Assembly (NCBI GenBank): GCA_900542825.1
Contig: UQOY01000010.1
Location: 1 to 64,000 of the forward strand
Direction: 5' to 3'
Length of the DNA stretch: 64,000 nt
Source of the DNA: an uncultured Collinsella sp.
GTDB lineage: Bacteria; Actinomycetota; Coriobacteriia; Coriobacteriales; Coriobacteriaceae
The position numbers and the translations under genes are program-made. Below are positions 54,001 to 61,397 of the stretch, one piece after another. Every line of letters begins with the position of its first letter. Position 1 is the stretch's first letter. The notes under the pieces are model-generated. The model saw only the letters and a list, made by a program, of their open reading frames with translations, searched no databases and was not told where the DNA came from.

Positions 54001-56356
54001 AGACAACGTTGCCGTTCTCGTCATAGGCCTTGGCGGTAATGGTGCCATCGGCATACGGAACGTTCCAGCTGAGCCAGAGGTTCTCGGCCGTCTTACCGCT
54101 CTTGCCCTCACCCTCATAAATCTGATAGGTGTAGCCAGCAGCGGTGGTCTTCTTGGTAAACGTCTTCTTGCCCAGCGACTGCGGAGTCGTGGAACCCTTA
54201 GGCGTAAAGAAGAGCTCAACGCCGGCGGCGTCGGTGTAGACAACGACCTTGACCTTGCCGCTGCCATCCTTCTTGACCATATCGTTTTTCCATGCAGGAA
54301 GGATATGCAGTGTGTGCAGGTTGTCGTTCCACTGGCTCTGATACAGATAGTACGTATCCTTGGGCAGGCCGGCAGTATCGATGATGCCGAAGTAGGAGTT
54401 CTTCGGCGCGATGCTCCAGTCGCCACCCTGGACACCGGCAGTAACGCCGTTCCACGGAGTGGGCTCGCCCAGGTAGTCGAAGCCAGTCCAGACATACTCA
54501 CCGGCAACAAAGTCGCGAGTGATGGTGTCATACCATGCCTGGGAGGCCGTGTGGCCCCAGCTCACGTAAGACGTGTCATAAGAAGTAAGCTGGTGTCCGC
54601 CTGCATCGGCCATGCTGCCGAGCGTGTTATAAACGCCACGACTGTTAACGGACGAGACGGTCTCAGAACCGTAGAACTTCCAAGACGGATTGTTGGCGTG
54701 CAGCTGATCGTACCTGCTGCCGTCGGCGTAATTGATACCGATCAGACCACCAGCGTTGGCGAGGTTGTCGGGATGATAATTCCACGAGCCACCCTTGAGC
54801 TGGTTGTCGCCAAGCGTCACGGGACGAGAGGTGTCGGCCTCTTTGGTCCACTTGATAAGGTTGAGCTGAGCAGTCTCGTCAAACGGCTTGGTGCCGCCGG
54901 TGATCATCTCATTACCCACGGACCACATGATGACCGAGGGAGAGTTAAAGTCACGGGCGATGGTCGCCTTAAGATCGAACTCGGCCCAGACCTGATCGGA
55001 CTTGGCACCGATGATCTTGGAGTCGCCGACCTTCTTATTGAAGAAACGAGCGTAGTCGAAGCTGTTGCCGTTCTTCGCATCGGTCCAGCCGTCGAAGACC
55101 TCCTCGTCGAGCAGGATACCCTGCTCCTCGCACACCTCAACGAGCACGCGAGACGGCGTGTTGTGAGACGTGCGGATGGAGTTGCAGCCCATCTCCTTCA
55201 GGATACGCACCTGGCGCTCGACAGCCGCACGGCTATCGACGGAACCCAGGGCGCCCTGATCGTGGTGCATGCAGACGCCCTTGAGCTTGACATTCTTACC
55301 GTTAAGGGAGAAGCCGTTGGTGACATCGTAGTTAAACCAGCGGTAACCGAACACCGTGTCATACGTGTCGACGACCTTGTCATCAACCTTGACATCGGTG
55401 CGAACCGTGTAGAGGTTGGGGGACTCGGTGGACCAAAGGCTCGGGTTGGCAGCACTGATCTGAGACTCGATGGTCTTGGACTCGCCTGCGGCAACAGCCT
55501 GAGCGTCGGTAGTCACAGTGCCGATGGCCTGCTCGACCTTGCCACCCTTAGGGAAGATGGTCTGCACGAGCGTCACGTTAGCGTCCTTGTCACCATTATT
55601 AACAATGGTGGACGAGAGCTTGGTGGTCACGTTGCCACCGTTCTCGCTCTGGAGCTGAGGAGCGCTCACGTGGACGCCATCTCTGGTCACAGAAACCTTG
55701 TCGGTCACCACGAGGTCGACATTGCGACCGATGCCCGAGCCAGAATACCAACGGCTGGAAGGAACCTGATGGTTGACCTTGACGGCGATGGTATTCTCCT
55801 CGCCCGTCTTGAGGTACGGGGTGAGGTCGAACGAGAAGGGCGTGTAGCCATACGGATGGTTGCCCAGCTCGGTACCGTTGACCCAAACGGTGGCATCCAT
55901 GTAGACACCATCGAAATCGATGCGAATCTGCTTGCCCGCAAGAGTGCTATCGAGAAAGAAGCTCTTGCGATACCAGCCGATACCGCCCGGCTTATAGGCG
56001 CTCTCGGCCTCGAGGTTGGACGCATAGTCCTGATCGATGCTGTAGTCATGCGGAAGCGTGACGTACTGCCACGACGAGTCATCGAAAGAGCCGGCCTGAG
56101 CGCCGCTGGCGTCGCCCAGGTTGAATTTCCAGTTGTCGTTAAACGAAACCGTACGTTGAGACGGATCGCTCACGTTGCTCACATAAGCGATCTCGGGCGC
56201 AGAACTCATCTGAGTCTGCGTCTGCGAGCGCAACTCGGGCGAAACATCGCCCGCTGCCCACGCCTGGGCCACGGGAAGGGTGAACGCAGCCGCAGCAAAT
56301 GCCGCCGCGCACACCGCCCCCCGTGCCCACCTAACTACACGACCGTTACTTACCAT
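51023..56356 (-). CDS. Wall-anchored GH2 beta-galactosidase
   Basis: This secreted enzyme of about 1,777 residues removes terminal beta-galactose. I start at 56356 (MVSNGRVVRWARG), giving an Ala-rich signal peptide that ends AQAWAAG; upstream in-frame codons to 56563 look non-coding. GH2 sandwich, Ig-like and barrel domains cover about 50-640. The acid/base Glu483 is in SVGNEMITGG and the probable nucleophile Glu620 is in AGEYVWTGFDYLGEPTPW. A DUF4982-type domain, invasin/Big-type Ig repeats, and two F5/8 type C modules (about 1060-1190 and 1290-1430) follow. A Pro-Asp-Gln-Pro-Lys-Pro-Glu spacer precedes MPGTGDS, a membrane helix and RKRRQN. It lies upstream of GH20 and GH84, forming one glycan-degrading set. 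Confidence 0.93.
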   Translation of the reverse strand: MVSNGRVVRWARGAVCAAAFAAAAFTLPVAQAWAAGDVSPELRSQTQTQMSSAPEIAYVSNVSDPSQRTVSFNDNWKFNLGDASGAQAGSFDDSSWQYVTLPHDYSIDQDYASNLEAESAYKPGGIGWYRKSFFLDSTLAGKQIRIDFDGVYMDATVWVNGTELGNHPYGYTPFSFDLTPYLKTGEENTIAVKVNHQVPSSRWYSGSGIGRNVDLVVTDKVSVTRDGVHVSAPQLQSENGGNVTTKLSSTIVNNGDKDANVTLVQTIFPKGGKVEQAIGTVTTDAQAVAAGESKTIESQISAANPSLWSTESPNLYTVRTDVKVDDKVVDTYDTVFGYRWFNYDVTNGFSLNGKNVKLKGVCMHHDQGALGSVDSRAAVERQVRILKEMGCNSIRTSHNTPSRVLVEVCEEQGILLDEEVFDGWTDAKNGNSFDYARFFNKKVGDSKIIGAKSDQVWAEFDLKATIARDFNSPSVIMWSVGNEMITGGTKPFDETAQLNLIKWTKEADTSRPVTLGDNQLKGGSWNYHPDNLANAGGLIGINYADGSRYDQLHANNPSWKFYGSETVSSVNSRGVYNTLGSMADAGGHQLTSYDTSYVSWGHTASQAWYDTITRDFVAGEYVWTGFDYLGEPTPWNGVTAGVQGGDWSIAPKNSYFGIIDTAGLPKDTYYLYQSQWNDNLHTLHILPAWKNDMVKKDGSGKVKVVVYTDAAGVELFFTPKGSTTPQSLGKKTFTKKTTAAGYTYQIYEGEGKSGKTAENLWLSWNVPYADGTITAKAYDENGNVVSTENWDGRQSVTTTGAAAKLDASVDRADLSGKGDLAYVTVSVKDQNGNIVPDAKNNVKFKVSGAGELAGIDNGSSPDHQSYRDNNRNAWAGQLVGIVRSNGKGGDITVTVTADGLDSKTVTISSTGSSDPAAPKSISSLLYSRFYYVKTGSELSLPKQVDVNYSDGTSEKKDVAWDNINKDALSKPGTFQVSGEVEGAKVSCTVTVLDEVAALLNYSATTPVGTAASLPDARPAAMADGTVLNASFPVTWDTPAEDAYNKAGTVTVKGTANVFGKDLAVTATIRVQNEKVTIGDNVANCGALMSVTQDVPENKQSDSLNAINDGVTAFTPGAGDGSANTTCWSNYAYAQEGNTKSSVTFNYNTQQRLGRAVVYFVEDSWSASYPDAGTTKVEVSEDGNTWREVTTTETIGSASNRVKPYTYEFEPTLATFVRFTFTNKNVTLPNAKPCTCITEIQLFEAKGSFDTNTEATLDSLTVNGKKLSASNLEKGSYSTAALFATVDAVPAKNTAVTVLPAHDNKINIILESEDHATRKTFVINLAADSSSSVLPDDNDERDVPNDDVKNTAAGSELNPASGNEGPVSFAFDKNNATYFHTNWRNGFKPRAEDLWVSMELKEATSVEALRYLPRNSGGDGGYNGIVTDYEIQYRENESDEWKPISTGRWKGYKDEGFEMGWRVAQFDHPVTAKYFRFKANGTQAASGDNEHMSAAEIRLRKTSPAVEIKTEQVAATDALEVANINDEEDIKAQIAKTVEVTVDGEKLTYGLDYKLGFEMGDVSENGRQVTVTVTGIEDYTGSVDKVVNVTETKPTLEGIAVNADAAKRAYAEGDKLDPTGLVLTLSYSNGTTDQVEYSESTKNDFTFNPSLDTELTENGNLEVTVTYGGKSNSYVVTVSKKAPTDPDKPKPEQPNPDQPKPEQPGGGNLGGNGNQGNTGNTGNKPDASTKPGASGKPGKGNGVMPGTGDSTLIAVAMAGFAGVTAIAWGIVARKRRQN

Positions 56357-56890
56357 GGCAGCAGCGCCCCTTTCTAAAGCTCCGCAAAGAGGACCGTTGT
56401 CTATTGCGGCTTGCTCGTCCACGCGTTGCGTAAGCGCACCCTGCGCAGCCTCGACACAGAGTGGACTGATACTAAAAATACGCTTTACTTGTAACTTAAA
56501 AACAATCCGCTTCTCGAGCGGTGAGCGGCGAACGGTTTTGGGGATCTGAGCGCCGTTATCCATGGTCAGCGAGGTGTTAACGCAAACATCTTTTGAGGCG
56601 GCAGTATAAACCGTAAGCTCAGATGCCCAATTCGGAGCAGCTGGGCAGCATACCGATATGCATACATTCTACTGATATTCATAAAACTATTTCTATTTAA
56701 TGAGAATATGCATTTAATAATTTGGGCAACAAATCGATGAACGGTTATACCTGCAATTAAAGGTACTTAATTAAGCATACCTTTAGAATAATATGCAATT
56801 GAGCTCTTTGTGACGCTTAAACTTTTGTCGAACATCGATGCCTATATATTAGTGTCTTGTCCATCGTCGGCTCTCCCGTACGTAAACGCA
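56357..56890. other. AT-rich upstream region of the glycosidase cluster
   Basis: About 530 bp without a gene. The stretch 56640-56860 is markedly AT-rich and probably holds the promoter for the GH2-GH20-GH84 genes; TTGTTG and TATTCT lie about 18 bp apart on the minus strand near 56700-56745, a weak candidate. Confidence 0.4.
56761..56782. promoter_or_regulatory. Imperfect palindrome, candidate operator of the glycosidase genes
   Basis: AGGTA and TACCT flank the palindromic centre CTTAATTAAG (56766-56775) with a 2-base asymmetry, in the AT-rich region about 400 bp upstream of the GH2 start. Confidence 0.35.
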
Positions 56891-56914
56891 AAGAGGCTCG
56901 CCAAAGCGAGCCTC
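56888..56914 (-). terminator. Terminator of the aldolase remnant
   Basis: The minus strand reads GAGGCTCGC-TTTG-GCGAGCCTC then TTTGCG, nine bases after the remnant's last stop codon. It presumably served the original gene. Confidence 0.75.
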
Positions 56915-56922
56915 CCAACAAG

Positions 56923-57123
56923 TCAAAACCTCATCTCATGGATTGATTGGCCGCAGAACTTCACCATGGTCTCGACCATGGACTCGGGGGGGGACGGGAT
57001 CGCCCGTGGCTTCGGCAGCATCAATCGCAGCGCGAACGGCTTCAAGGCTCGACGTGTTAAACGCCGCGATAGCCATGTTGTTCTGCTCGGCAATAGCGCA
57101 GATGTTACGACGATGACAAGCAT
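56923..57123 (-). pseudogene. Remnant of a class II (fructose/tagatose-bisphosphate) aldolase
   Basis: Only about 200 bp remain of a gene that is normally about 850-900 bp. One frame reads NICAIAEQNNMAIAAFNTSS then LEAVRAAIDAAEATGDPV, which is the class II aldolase N-terminus of the GatY/KbaY/FBA type. After a run of eight Cs (eight Gs on the plus strand, 56988-56995), another frame gives ESMVETMVKFCGQSIHEMRF and a stop, which looks like the same gene's C-terminus. A further frameshift lies near the start (MLVIVVTS before NICAIAEQ). So an internal deletion and frameshifts destroyed the gene. The ATG at 57123 still has GATGGAAGC upstream. No other copy is in the window. Confidence 0.7.
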
Positions 57124-57195
57124 GATGGTTGCTTCCATCGGTTTCTAAGACCGAACGTCGGGCTCGGGTTCTTATTTCATATCGCAATCGAACCT

Positions 57196-57436
57196 TTGGT
57201 GACGCGGGCGCCGACGGCCCGAATCCGCCGGCGGCCCCCACAAACCAGAAACGGCGCCGCTCTCGCGACGCCGTCATATTCCCTGGTGCCCCCGGGCGGA
57301 TTCGAAAACTCCCCCCGCGGGGAAATTGGTGACGCGGGTGTCGACGGCCCGAATCCGCCGGCGGCCCCCACAAACCAGAAACGGCGCCGCTCTCGCGACG
57401 CCGTCATATTCCCTGGTGCCCCCGGGCGGATTCGAA
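57196..57436. repeat. 130-bp tandem duplication of a tRNA-Arg-derived element
   Basis: Positions 57196-57306 and 57326-57436 are 111-bp copies with only two differences that I can see, spaced 130 bp apart. Each holds a TTGGTGACGCGGG start, an inverted tRNA-like block ending GCGGCCCCCA, a GGCGCCGC-type hairpin, and the 23-base tRNA-Arg 3' end. In the second copy that 3' end is part of the real tRNA; in the first it runs into the palindrome also seen at 38658-38676. Confidence 0.85.
57381..57404 (-). terminator. Terminator of the tRNA-Arg gene
   Basis: On the minus strand, ACGGCGTCGC-GAGA-GCGGCGCCGT is followed by TTCTGG, ten bases after the tRNA 3' end. An identical hairpin sits in the first tandem copy at 57251-57274. 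Confidence 0.7.
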
Positions 57437-57489
57437 CCGTCGACACCCGCTTTAGGAGAGCGGTGCTCTATCCCCTGAGCTACGGAGGC
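57414..57489 (-). tRNA. tRNA-Arg (anticodon CCT)
   Basis: A 76-base cloverleaf on the minus strand. Acceptor GCCTCCG / CGGGGGC with encoded A-CCA; D-arm GCTC...GAGC; anticodon stem CCGCT / AGCGG around CTCCTAA, giving anticodon CCT; T-arm GACGG-TTCGAAT-CCGCC with one A.C mismatch. It reads AGG codons. Its 3' end faces the glycosidase island and is duplicated at 57284-57306 and 38635-38657. Confidence 0.95.
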
Positions 57490-57570
57490 ATGTTGTACTA
57501 GTGTAGCAGATTTACACCGTTGTAATGCAGCGTATAGCCACTCTTCGAAGCTGCGGTGGAACAGCCCTCC

Positions 57571-57769
57571 GGAAAGTGCGTCCCACTATCCAGGCAAATT
57601 CTGGGTCAGACTTTCCCCATGGGACCTCGCTGGGAAACTGTGTCCCAGAATTTCGGCTCGAAACGGGACACGGTTTCCCAAACGACCCCGTTCCGGAAAC
57701 TACATCCCGGGATCAACGCTCGACCTGGGATGCACTTTCCCGTTCGAGCCCCATGGGAAACTGCGTCCC
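57571..57769. repeat. 62-bp-period array of GGAAASYRYRYCCC half-sites, array B
   Basis: Seven half-sites: forward at 57571, 57633, 57695 and 57756; inverted at 57603, 57665 and 57727. The three central gaps are exactly 18 bp; the gaps between units are 16, 16 and 15 bp. The unit 57633-57678 pairs fully with one G.U (GGAAACTGTGTCCC / GGGACACGGTTTCC). Six of the seven fit the consensus; the site at 57603-57616 deviates. The array ends 28 bp from the ManO stop codon. I see no gene in 57490-57797. Confidence 0.9.
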
Positions 57770-57797
57770 ACTTTGAGGGGAAGGTGCTCTTTAATGA

Positions 57798-58196
57798 CTA
57801 GTTATCCTTGTGAAAGAGGCTCTTGATGACACTGGGGATGCTCTTGGCTCCCTTGGCGGTCACGTCGATAAAGTCGGGCGAACGCACGAGCTTATCCTCG
57901 TCAACGTACTTGCGAACCGCACGAAGCGTCTCTTTGTCGTCGCGCGTCGAAAACGTAAAGTGGCCGTTGTCCTTGGTAAAGATGGCAAAACGCGTGATCT
58001 TCTTGGTGCCTCGCAAAACCTCGGCGGCAATATAGTCGACCTCGTCCCACGGGATTTGAATATAATCCTCGGGATTGCGCTCGTTATAGTACTCAAACGC
58101 CTTATTGCCCACCATTACGTTACCGTGACTGGTAAGCCCCATCAGGCAGGTTGCCGGCGTTGCCAGATCGACCTTGCTGTTCTGAGATTGCGCCAT
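57798..58196 (-). CDS. manO: ManO-like PTS-associated protein (DUF956)
   Basis: This 132-residue cytoplasmic protein is of the DUF956 family, which almost always sits beside mannose-family PTS genes and is thought to modulate that permease. It shows the conserved ATCLMGLTSHGNVMVGNKAFEYY, then IPWDEVDYIAAEVL and FTFSTRDDKETLRAVRKYV, and is strand-rich like a PH-type fold. It is the last gene of the man operon, 120 bp after EIID with a terminator hairpin between, so its expression is probably lower than that of the PTS genes. AGGAGGGCGAGG lies upstream of the ATG. The 62-bp-period array follows it closely. Confidence 0.88.
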   Translation of the reverse strand: MAQSQNSKVDLATPATCLMGLTSHGNVMVGNKAFEYYNERNPEDYIQIPWDEVDYIAAEVLRGTKKITRFAIFTKDNGHFTFSTRDDKETLRAVRKYVDEDKLVRSPDFIDVTAKGAKSIPSVIKSLFHKDN

Positions 58197-58214
58197 ACGC
58201 GCCTCGCCCTCCTA

Positions 58215-58260
58215 TAAAAACAATCGGACCGCATCCAGTGTACCCACCGGGTGCGGTCCG
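58215..58260 (-). terminator. Internal terminator between manZ and manO
   Basis: On the minus strand, CGGACCGCA (to 58252) pairs with TGCGGTCCG (from 58233), followed by ATTGTTTTTATAGG. The T-run abuts the ManO ribosome site, so ManO is made from read-through or from its own start. Confidence 0.8.
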
Positions 58261-58316
58261 TTTCAATGGCTCAAAAGCCCTTGCCTAGTAACTCTCGGTC
58301 TTAAGCCGAAGCGCGC

Positions 58317-59237
58317 TTACATGAAGCCGCAGACGCGACCGATAATGCCAACGGCGAAGAGAGCCAGGATGATGACGATCGGGCTGACCTTCTTCTTGAG
58401 GAGCTTGCAGACCAACAGGGTCAGGCACACGGCGGCAAGGCCGGGGATGAGCTGATCGAGGTTAGCCTGAAGCGTGGTGACCTTCACCTGATCAAGGGCG
58501 GTAGCACCGACGGAGTTGTACATCGTCAGCGCTTCCTTGATGCCCTCGGAGCCGGAGGGCAGGCTGGCCCAGTCGATAAAGGCGCCAGCAGACTGCGTGA
58601 CCTTGGAGACGACCGGGGTGAAGGAGATGGACACCCAACGCTCGACCAGGGCGCCGATGATGAACATACCCAGGATGGAAGCACCCTCGGTAACCTTGCC
58701 CATCAGACCGCCGGAGAGGTCCTTGGCGATGGAGGAGCCGACCTTGTAGCCAAACTCCTGCGTGTACCACAGGAAAGCGTAACGGATGATGTTCCACGCG
58801 AAGAAGAACAGCAGCGGACCGGCGATGCTGCCGGACAGGGCCAGGGAAGCGCCCAGAGCGCCCAGAATCGGGCGAAGGGTGAACCAGAAGGCGGGGTCGC
58901 CGACGCCGGCGAGCGGGCCCATCATACCGACCTTGACGCCCTGAATGGCGACGTCGTCGATCGGAGCACCGTTGGCGCGCTCCTCCTCGAGAGCGAGGGT
59001 GACGCCAATGACGGGGGCGGAAACATAGGGGTGGGTGTTATAGAACTCCAGGTGGCGCTTAAGAGCGGCAATCTGGTCATCCTTGCTGGTGTAGAGCTTC
59101 TTGATCGCAGGGATCATTGCGAAGCACCAGCCGCCGTTCTGCATACGCTCGTAGTTCCACGAGCCCTGAAGGAACTGATGACGGAAGCAAACCTTCTTGC
59201 GGTCAGCCTTGGTGAGCTGAATCTTGTTCTCTGCCAT
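58317..59237 (-). CDS. manZ: Mannose-family PTS permease, EIID component
   Basis: This membrane protein of about 306 residues is half of the sugar channel. The EIID signature is FLQGSWNYERMQNGGWCFAMIPAI near residue 25, then HLEFYNTHPYVSAPVIGVTLALEE and MMGPLAGVGDPAFWFTLRPI. Large hydrophobic segments fill the last third. The ATG at 59237 is preferred over a GTG at 59246 by its distance from AGGAGGGGAG. It starts 16 bp after the EIIC stop codon. The sugar specificity (mannose, glucose, or an amino sugar) cannot be decided from sequence alone. Confidence 0.94.
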   Translation of the reverse strand: MAENKIQLTKADRKKVCFRHQFLQGSWNYERMQNGGWCFAMIPAIKKLYTSKDDQIAALKRHLEFYNTHPYVSAPVIGVTLALEEERANGAPIDDVAIQGVKVGMMGPLAGVGDPAFWFTLRPILGALGASLALSGSIAGPLLFFFAWNIIRYAFLWYTQEFGYKVGSSIAKDLSGGLMGKVTEGASILGMFIIGALVERWVSISFTPVVSKVTQSAGAFIDWASLPSGSEGIKEALTMYNSVGATALDQVKVTTLQANLDQLIPGLAAVCLTLLVCKLLKKKVSPIVIILALFAVGIIGRVCGFM

Positions 59238-59253
59238 ATGTATCACTCCCCTC

Positions 59254-60072
59254 CTACTCGTAATCGTTCAGAATGTCGCCGAGCGGGTCGCCGGAGCCAC
59301 CGCCCATGCCGCCACCCTGCTTGGCCAGATCCTTAAGGCCAAGGTAGATGAGGGCAAGGGAGATGCCGATGAGACCAAGGGCGATCAGCGTGAGCTGAGG
59401 GATGGCAGCAAGGACAAAGCCGAGGATGAAGAACGGCCAGGTCTCCTTGGTGGCCATCATGTTGATGACCATGGCGTAGCCGACGGAAGCGACCATGCCG
59501 CCGCCGACAGCCATGCCGCCGGACAGCCAGTCGGGCATAGCGTTAAGCGCGTTGGTAACAGCCTCGGCCGGGATAACGCACAGAAGTACTGCCGGGATGG
59601 CGATACGAAGGCCCTGCATGAGGATGGCAGCGTACTGCCAGCGCTCGATGCCGGAGAAGTCGCCCTTCTCGGCGCAACCGTCCATGGCGTGAGCGATAGC
59701 GGTAGCAATGGTACGGCAGATCATGGTCAGGAACAGACCAGCGACCGACAGCGGGACGGCGACGGCGATAGCGGCGGTAACAGCCTTGGCCGAATCGGTG
59801 GCGCCACCGTTGAGGGCGAGCACCATGATGATCGAAGAAGCGACCGAGGCCAGAGCGGCGTCAGGCGCGACAGCGGCGCCGACGTTAGCCCAGCCAAGGG
59901 CCATCATCTGGAGCGAACCGCCCAGGAGGATGCCCTCCTGAAGGTGACCGGTTACGAGACCGATAAGCGTGCACGCCACGAGCGGCTGATGGAACTGGAA
60001 CTCATCCAGAATGCCTTCCATACCGGCAAGCAACGCGACAATCGCAACAAGCAGAATAGTGATTGCAGACAT
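59254..60072 (-). CDS. manY: Mannose-family PTS permease, EIIC component
   Basis: This is a 272-residue polytopic membrane protein. It shows the EIIC signature FQFHQPLVACTLIGLVTGH, then EGILLGGSLQMMALGWANVGAAVAPD, and ends in a polar Gly-rich tail. It forms the translocation pathway with EIID and receives phosphate for the sugar from EIIB. It is 18 bp after the EIIAB gene and 16 bp before EIID, in the standard AB-C-D order. Confidence 0.94.
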   Translation of the reverse strand: MSAITILLVAIVALLAGMEGILDEFQFHQPLVACTLIGLVTGHLQEGILLGGSLQMMALGWANVGAAVAPDAALASVASSIIMVLALNGGATDSAKAVTAAIAVAVPLSVAGLFLTMICRTIATAIAHAMDGCAEKGDFSGIERWQYAAILMQGLRIAIPAVLLCVIPAEAVTNALNAMPDWLSGGMAVGGGMVASVGYAMVINMMATKETWPFFILGFVLAAIPQLTLIALGLIGISLALIYLGLKDLAKQGGGMGGGSGDPLGDILNDYE

Positions 60073-60090
60073 GTATCGGACCCTCCTTTA

Positions 60091-61080
60091 CTATGCTTGA
60101 GCGGCCAGTTCGGCCTTAGCTTTCTTCAACATGGCGTCGAGATCCTCGGAGGAATCTGAAGGAACCTTGCGGACCTCGAACTTGACGCCCTTGGCCTTGA
60201 GGGCCTCGAGGGTCTTGACGTCGTCATCGCCCATAGCGACGGCGTTGGTGACGACGACCTTGCCCTTGGAGTGAGCCATGGAACCGATGTTGACTTCCTT
60301 GATGTCGACGCCGGCCTCGATGGCCTTGAGCAGATCCTGCGGGTTCTCGAAGAGCAGCATGGCCTTGGTGTCACCAAAGCGCGTGTCCTTGACGACCTCG
60401 GCCATCTTCTTGATGGGCACGACGTTGGCATGGACTCCCGGAGGGGCAGCCTGCTCGATCATGGTCTTGCGGAGCTCGTCGTGAGCAACGCCGTCGGAAA
60501 CCACGATGATGCGGTTGGGGTTGATCTGCTTGGTCCACGTGGTAGCCACCTGACCATGAAGCAGACGGGTGTCGATACGGACGTGGGCGATCTTGATGTG
60601 CCCGTCGCCGATGACCGTTCCCGGAGGGATGGCGCCTGCAGGAGCAGCGGCGGCCGCAGCCGGCTTCTTCTCCTCGGGCTCCAGAGACTCGGGCTTGACG
60701 CGCACGCCAGCCTTAGCCTCAGTCACGAGATGTTTTGCGATCGCATGTGCAGTGTTCTTTGCGTCAAAGCGCTGCGAATATGCCTCGATGAGCATAGGCA
60801 GGTTGACACCGGTGACGATAGCCCAGGAATCATGGCCCTCGATGAGCCCGCTGATCTGGTTGAACGGCGTGCCGCCCCACAGATCAACGAGGAAGAGCAC
60901 CTGCTCCTGGTCCTCGAAGGAAGCGATTGCTTCCTCGACCTTGGCACGGAAGTCGTCGGGGCCCATGCTCGGCTCGAGCGAGACCACGGCAACAGACGGC
61001 TGATCGCCAAAGACCATCGAGCCCGTCTGCTTGATTCCAGCTGCCAAGTCCCCGTGGCTAGCAAGAACAATACTTACCAT
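60091..61080 (-). CDS. manX: Mannose-family PTS EIIAB protein
   Basis: This 329-residue cytoplasmic phosphocarrier takes phosphate from HPr. Residues 1-125 are EIIA with the active His9 in VLASHGDLAAG and the LFLVDLWGGTPFN segment. A Pro- and Ala-rich linker (about 130-155) joins EIIB, with the active His175 in RIDTRLLHGQV and then IIVVSDGVAHDE. The ATG at 61080 has AAGGAGG seven bases upstream. It is the first gene of the manXYZ-manO operon. The upstream gap is AT-rich, with a TATACT box at 61128-61133 on the minus strand. Confidence 0.95.
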   Translation of the reverse strand: MVSIVLASHGDLAAGIKQTGSMVFGDQPSVAVVSLEPSMGPDDFRAKVEEAIASFEDQEQVLFLVDLWGGTPFNQISGLIEGHDSWAIVTGVNLPMLIEAYSQRFDAKNTAHAIAKHLVTEAKAGVRVKPESLEPEEKKPAAAAAAPAGAIPPGTVIGDGHIKIAHVRIDTRLLHGQVATTWTKQINPNRIIVVSDGVAHDELRKTMIEQAAPPGVHANVVPIKKMAEVVKDTRFGDTKAMLLFENPQDLLKAIEAGVDIKEVNIGSMAHSKGKVVVTNAVAMGDDDVKTLEALKAKGVKFEVRKVPSDSSEDLDAMLKKAKAELAAQA

Positions 61081-61127
61081 CACATAACCTCCTTTTTGTC
61101 TACGTATTCCCTACACGACATTAAGGA

Positions 61128-61178
61128 AGTATACCTGTTTAGTTTGTGGAATTATCGCTAAATTTGCAAAAGGTTGCA
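61128..61178 (-). promoter_or_regulatory. Candidate promoter and operator of the man operon
   Basis: TATACT (61128-61133) is a good -10 box about 50 bp from the manX start, without a clear -35 box. Upstream lies TGCAA-AAGG-TTGCA (61165-61178), a small inverted repeat placed like an activator or repressor site. The rest of the 376-bp gap (61081-61456) is AT-rich and holds only the palindrome at 61398; I see no gene. Confidence 0.45.
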
Positions 61179-61397
61179 TTATTTGTTTAAACGTCTATGT
61201 TTGTTACAAATTGATTACGTTGCTGGCTTACAGCTCATTGCCTGCTAAAACGTGATTTGTGATTACTTTTAAAGACATATACAGGCACACTGTTCATTAA
61301 TACCGCTTTTGGGTTAATCCCAATGCGCCTGCGTGCCGCTATTTTGTTTAAACAGGCATAACTTGACTAATTGTATGACTTATGCTCTAGCGCAAGT

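Noticed and set aside
40627..56377. Very long plus-strand frames opposite the GH84, GH20 and GH2 genes
   Set aside because: The minus-strand frames carry signal peptides, catalytic motifs and sorting signals; the opposite frames have none and reflect GC-rich codon use.
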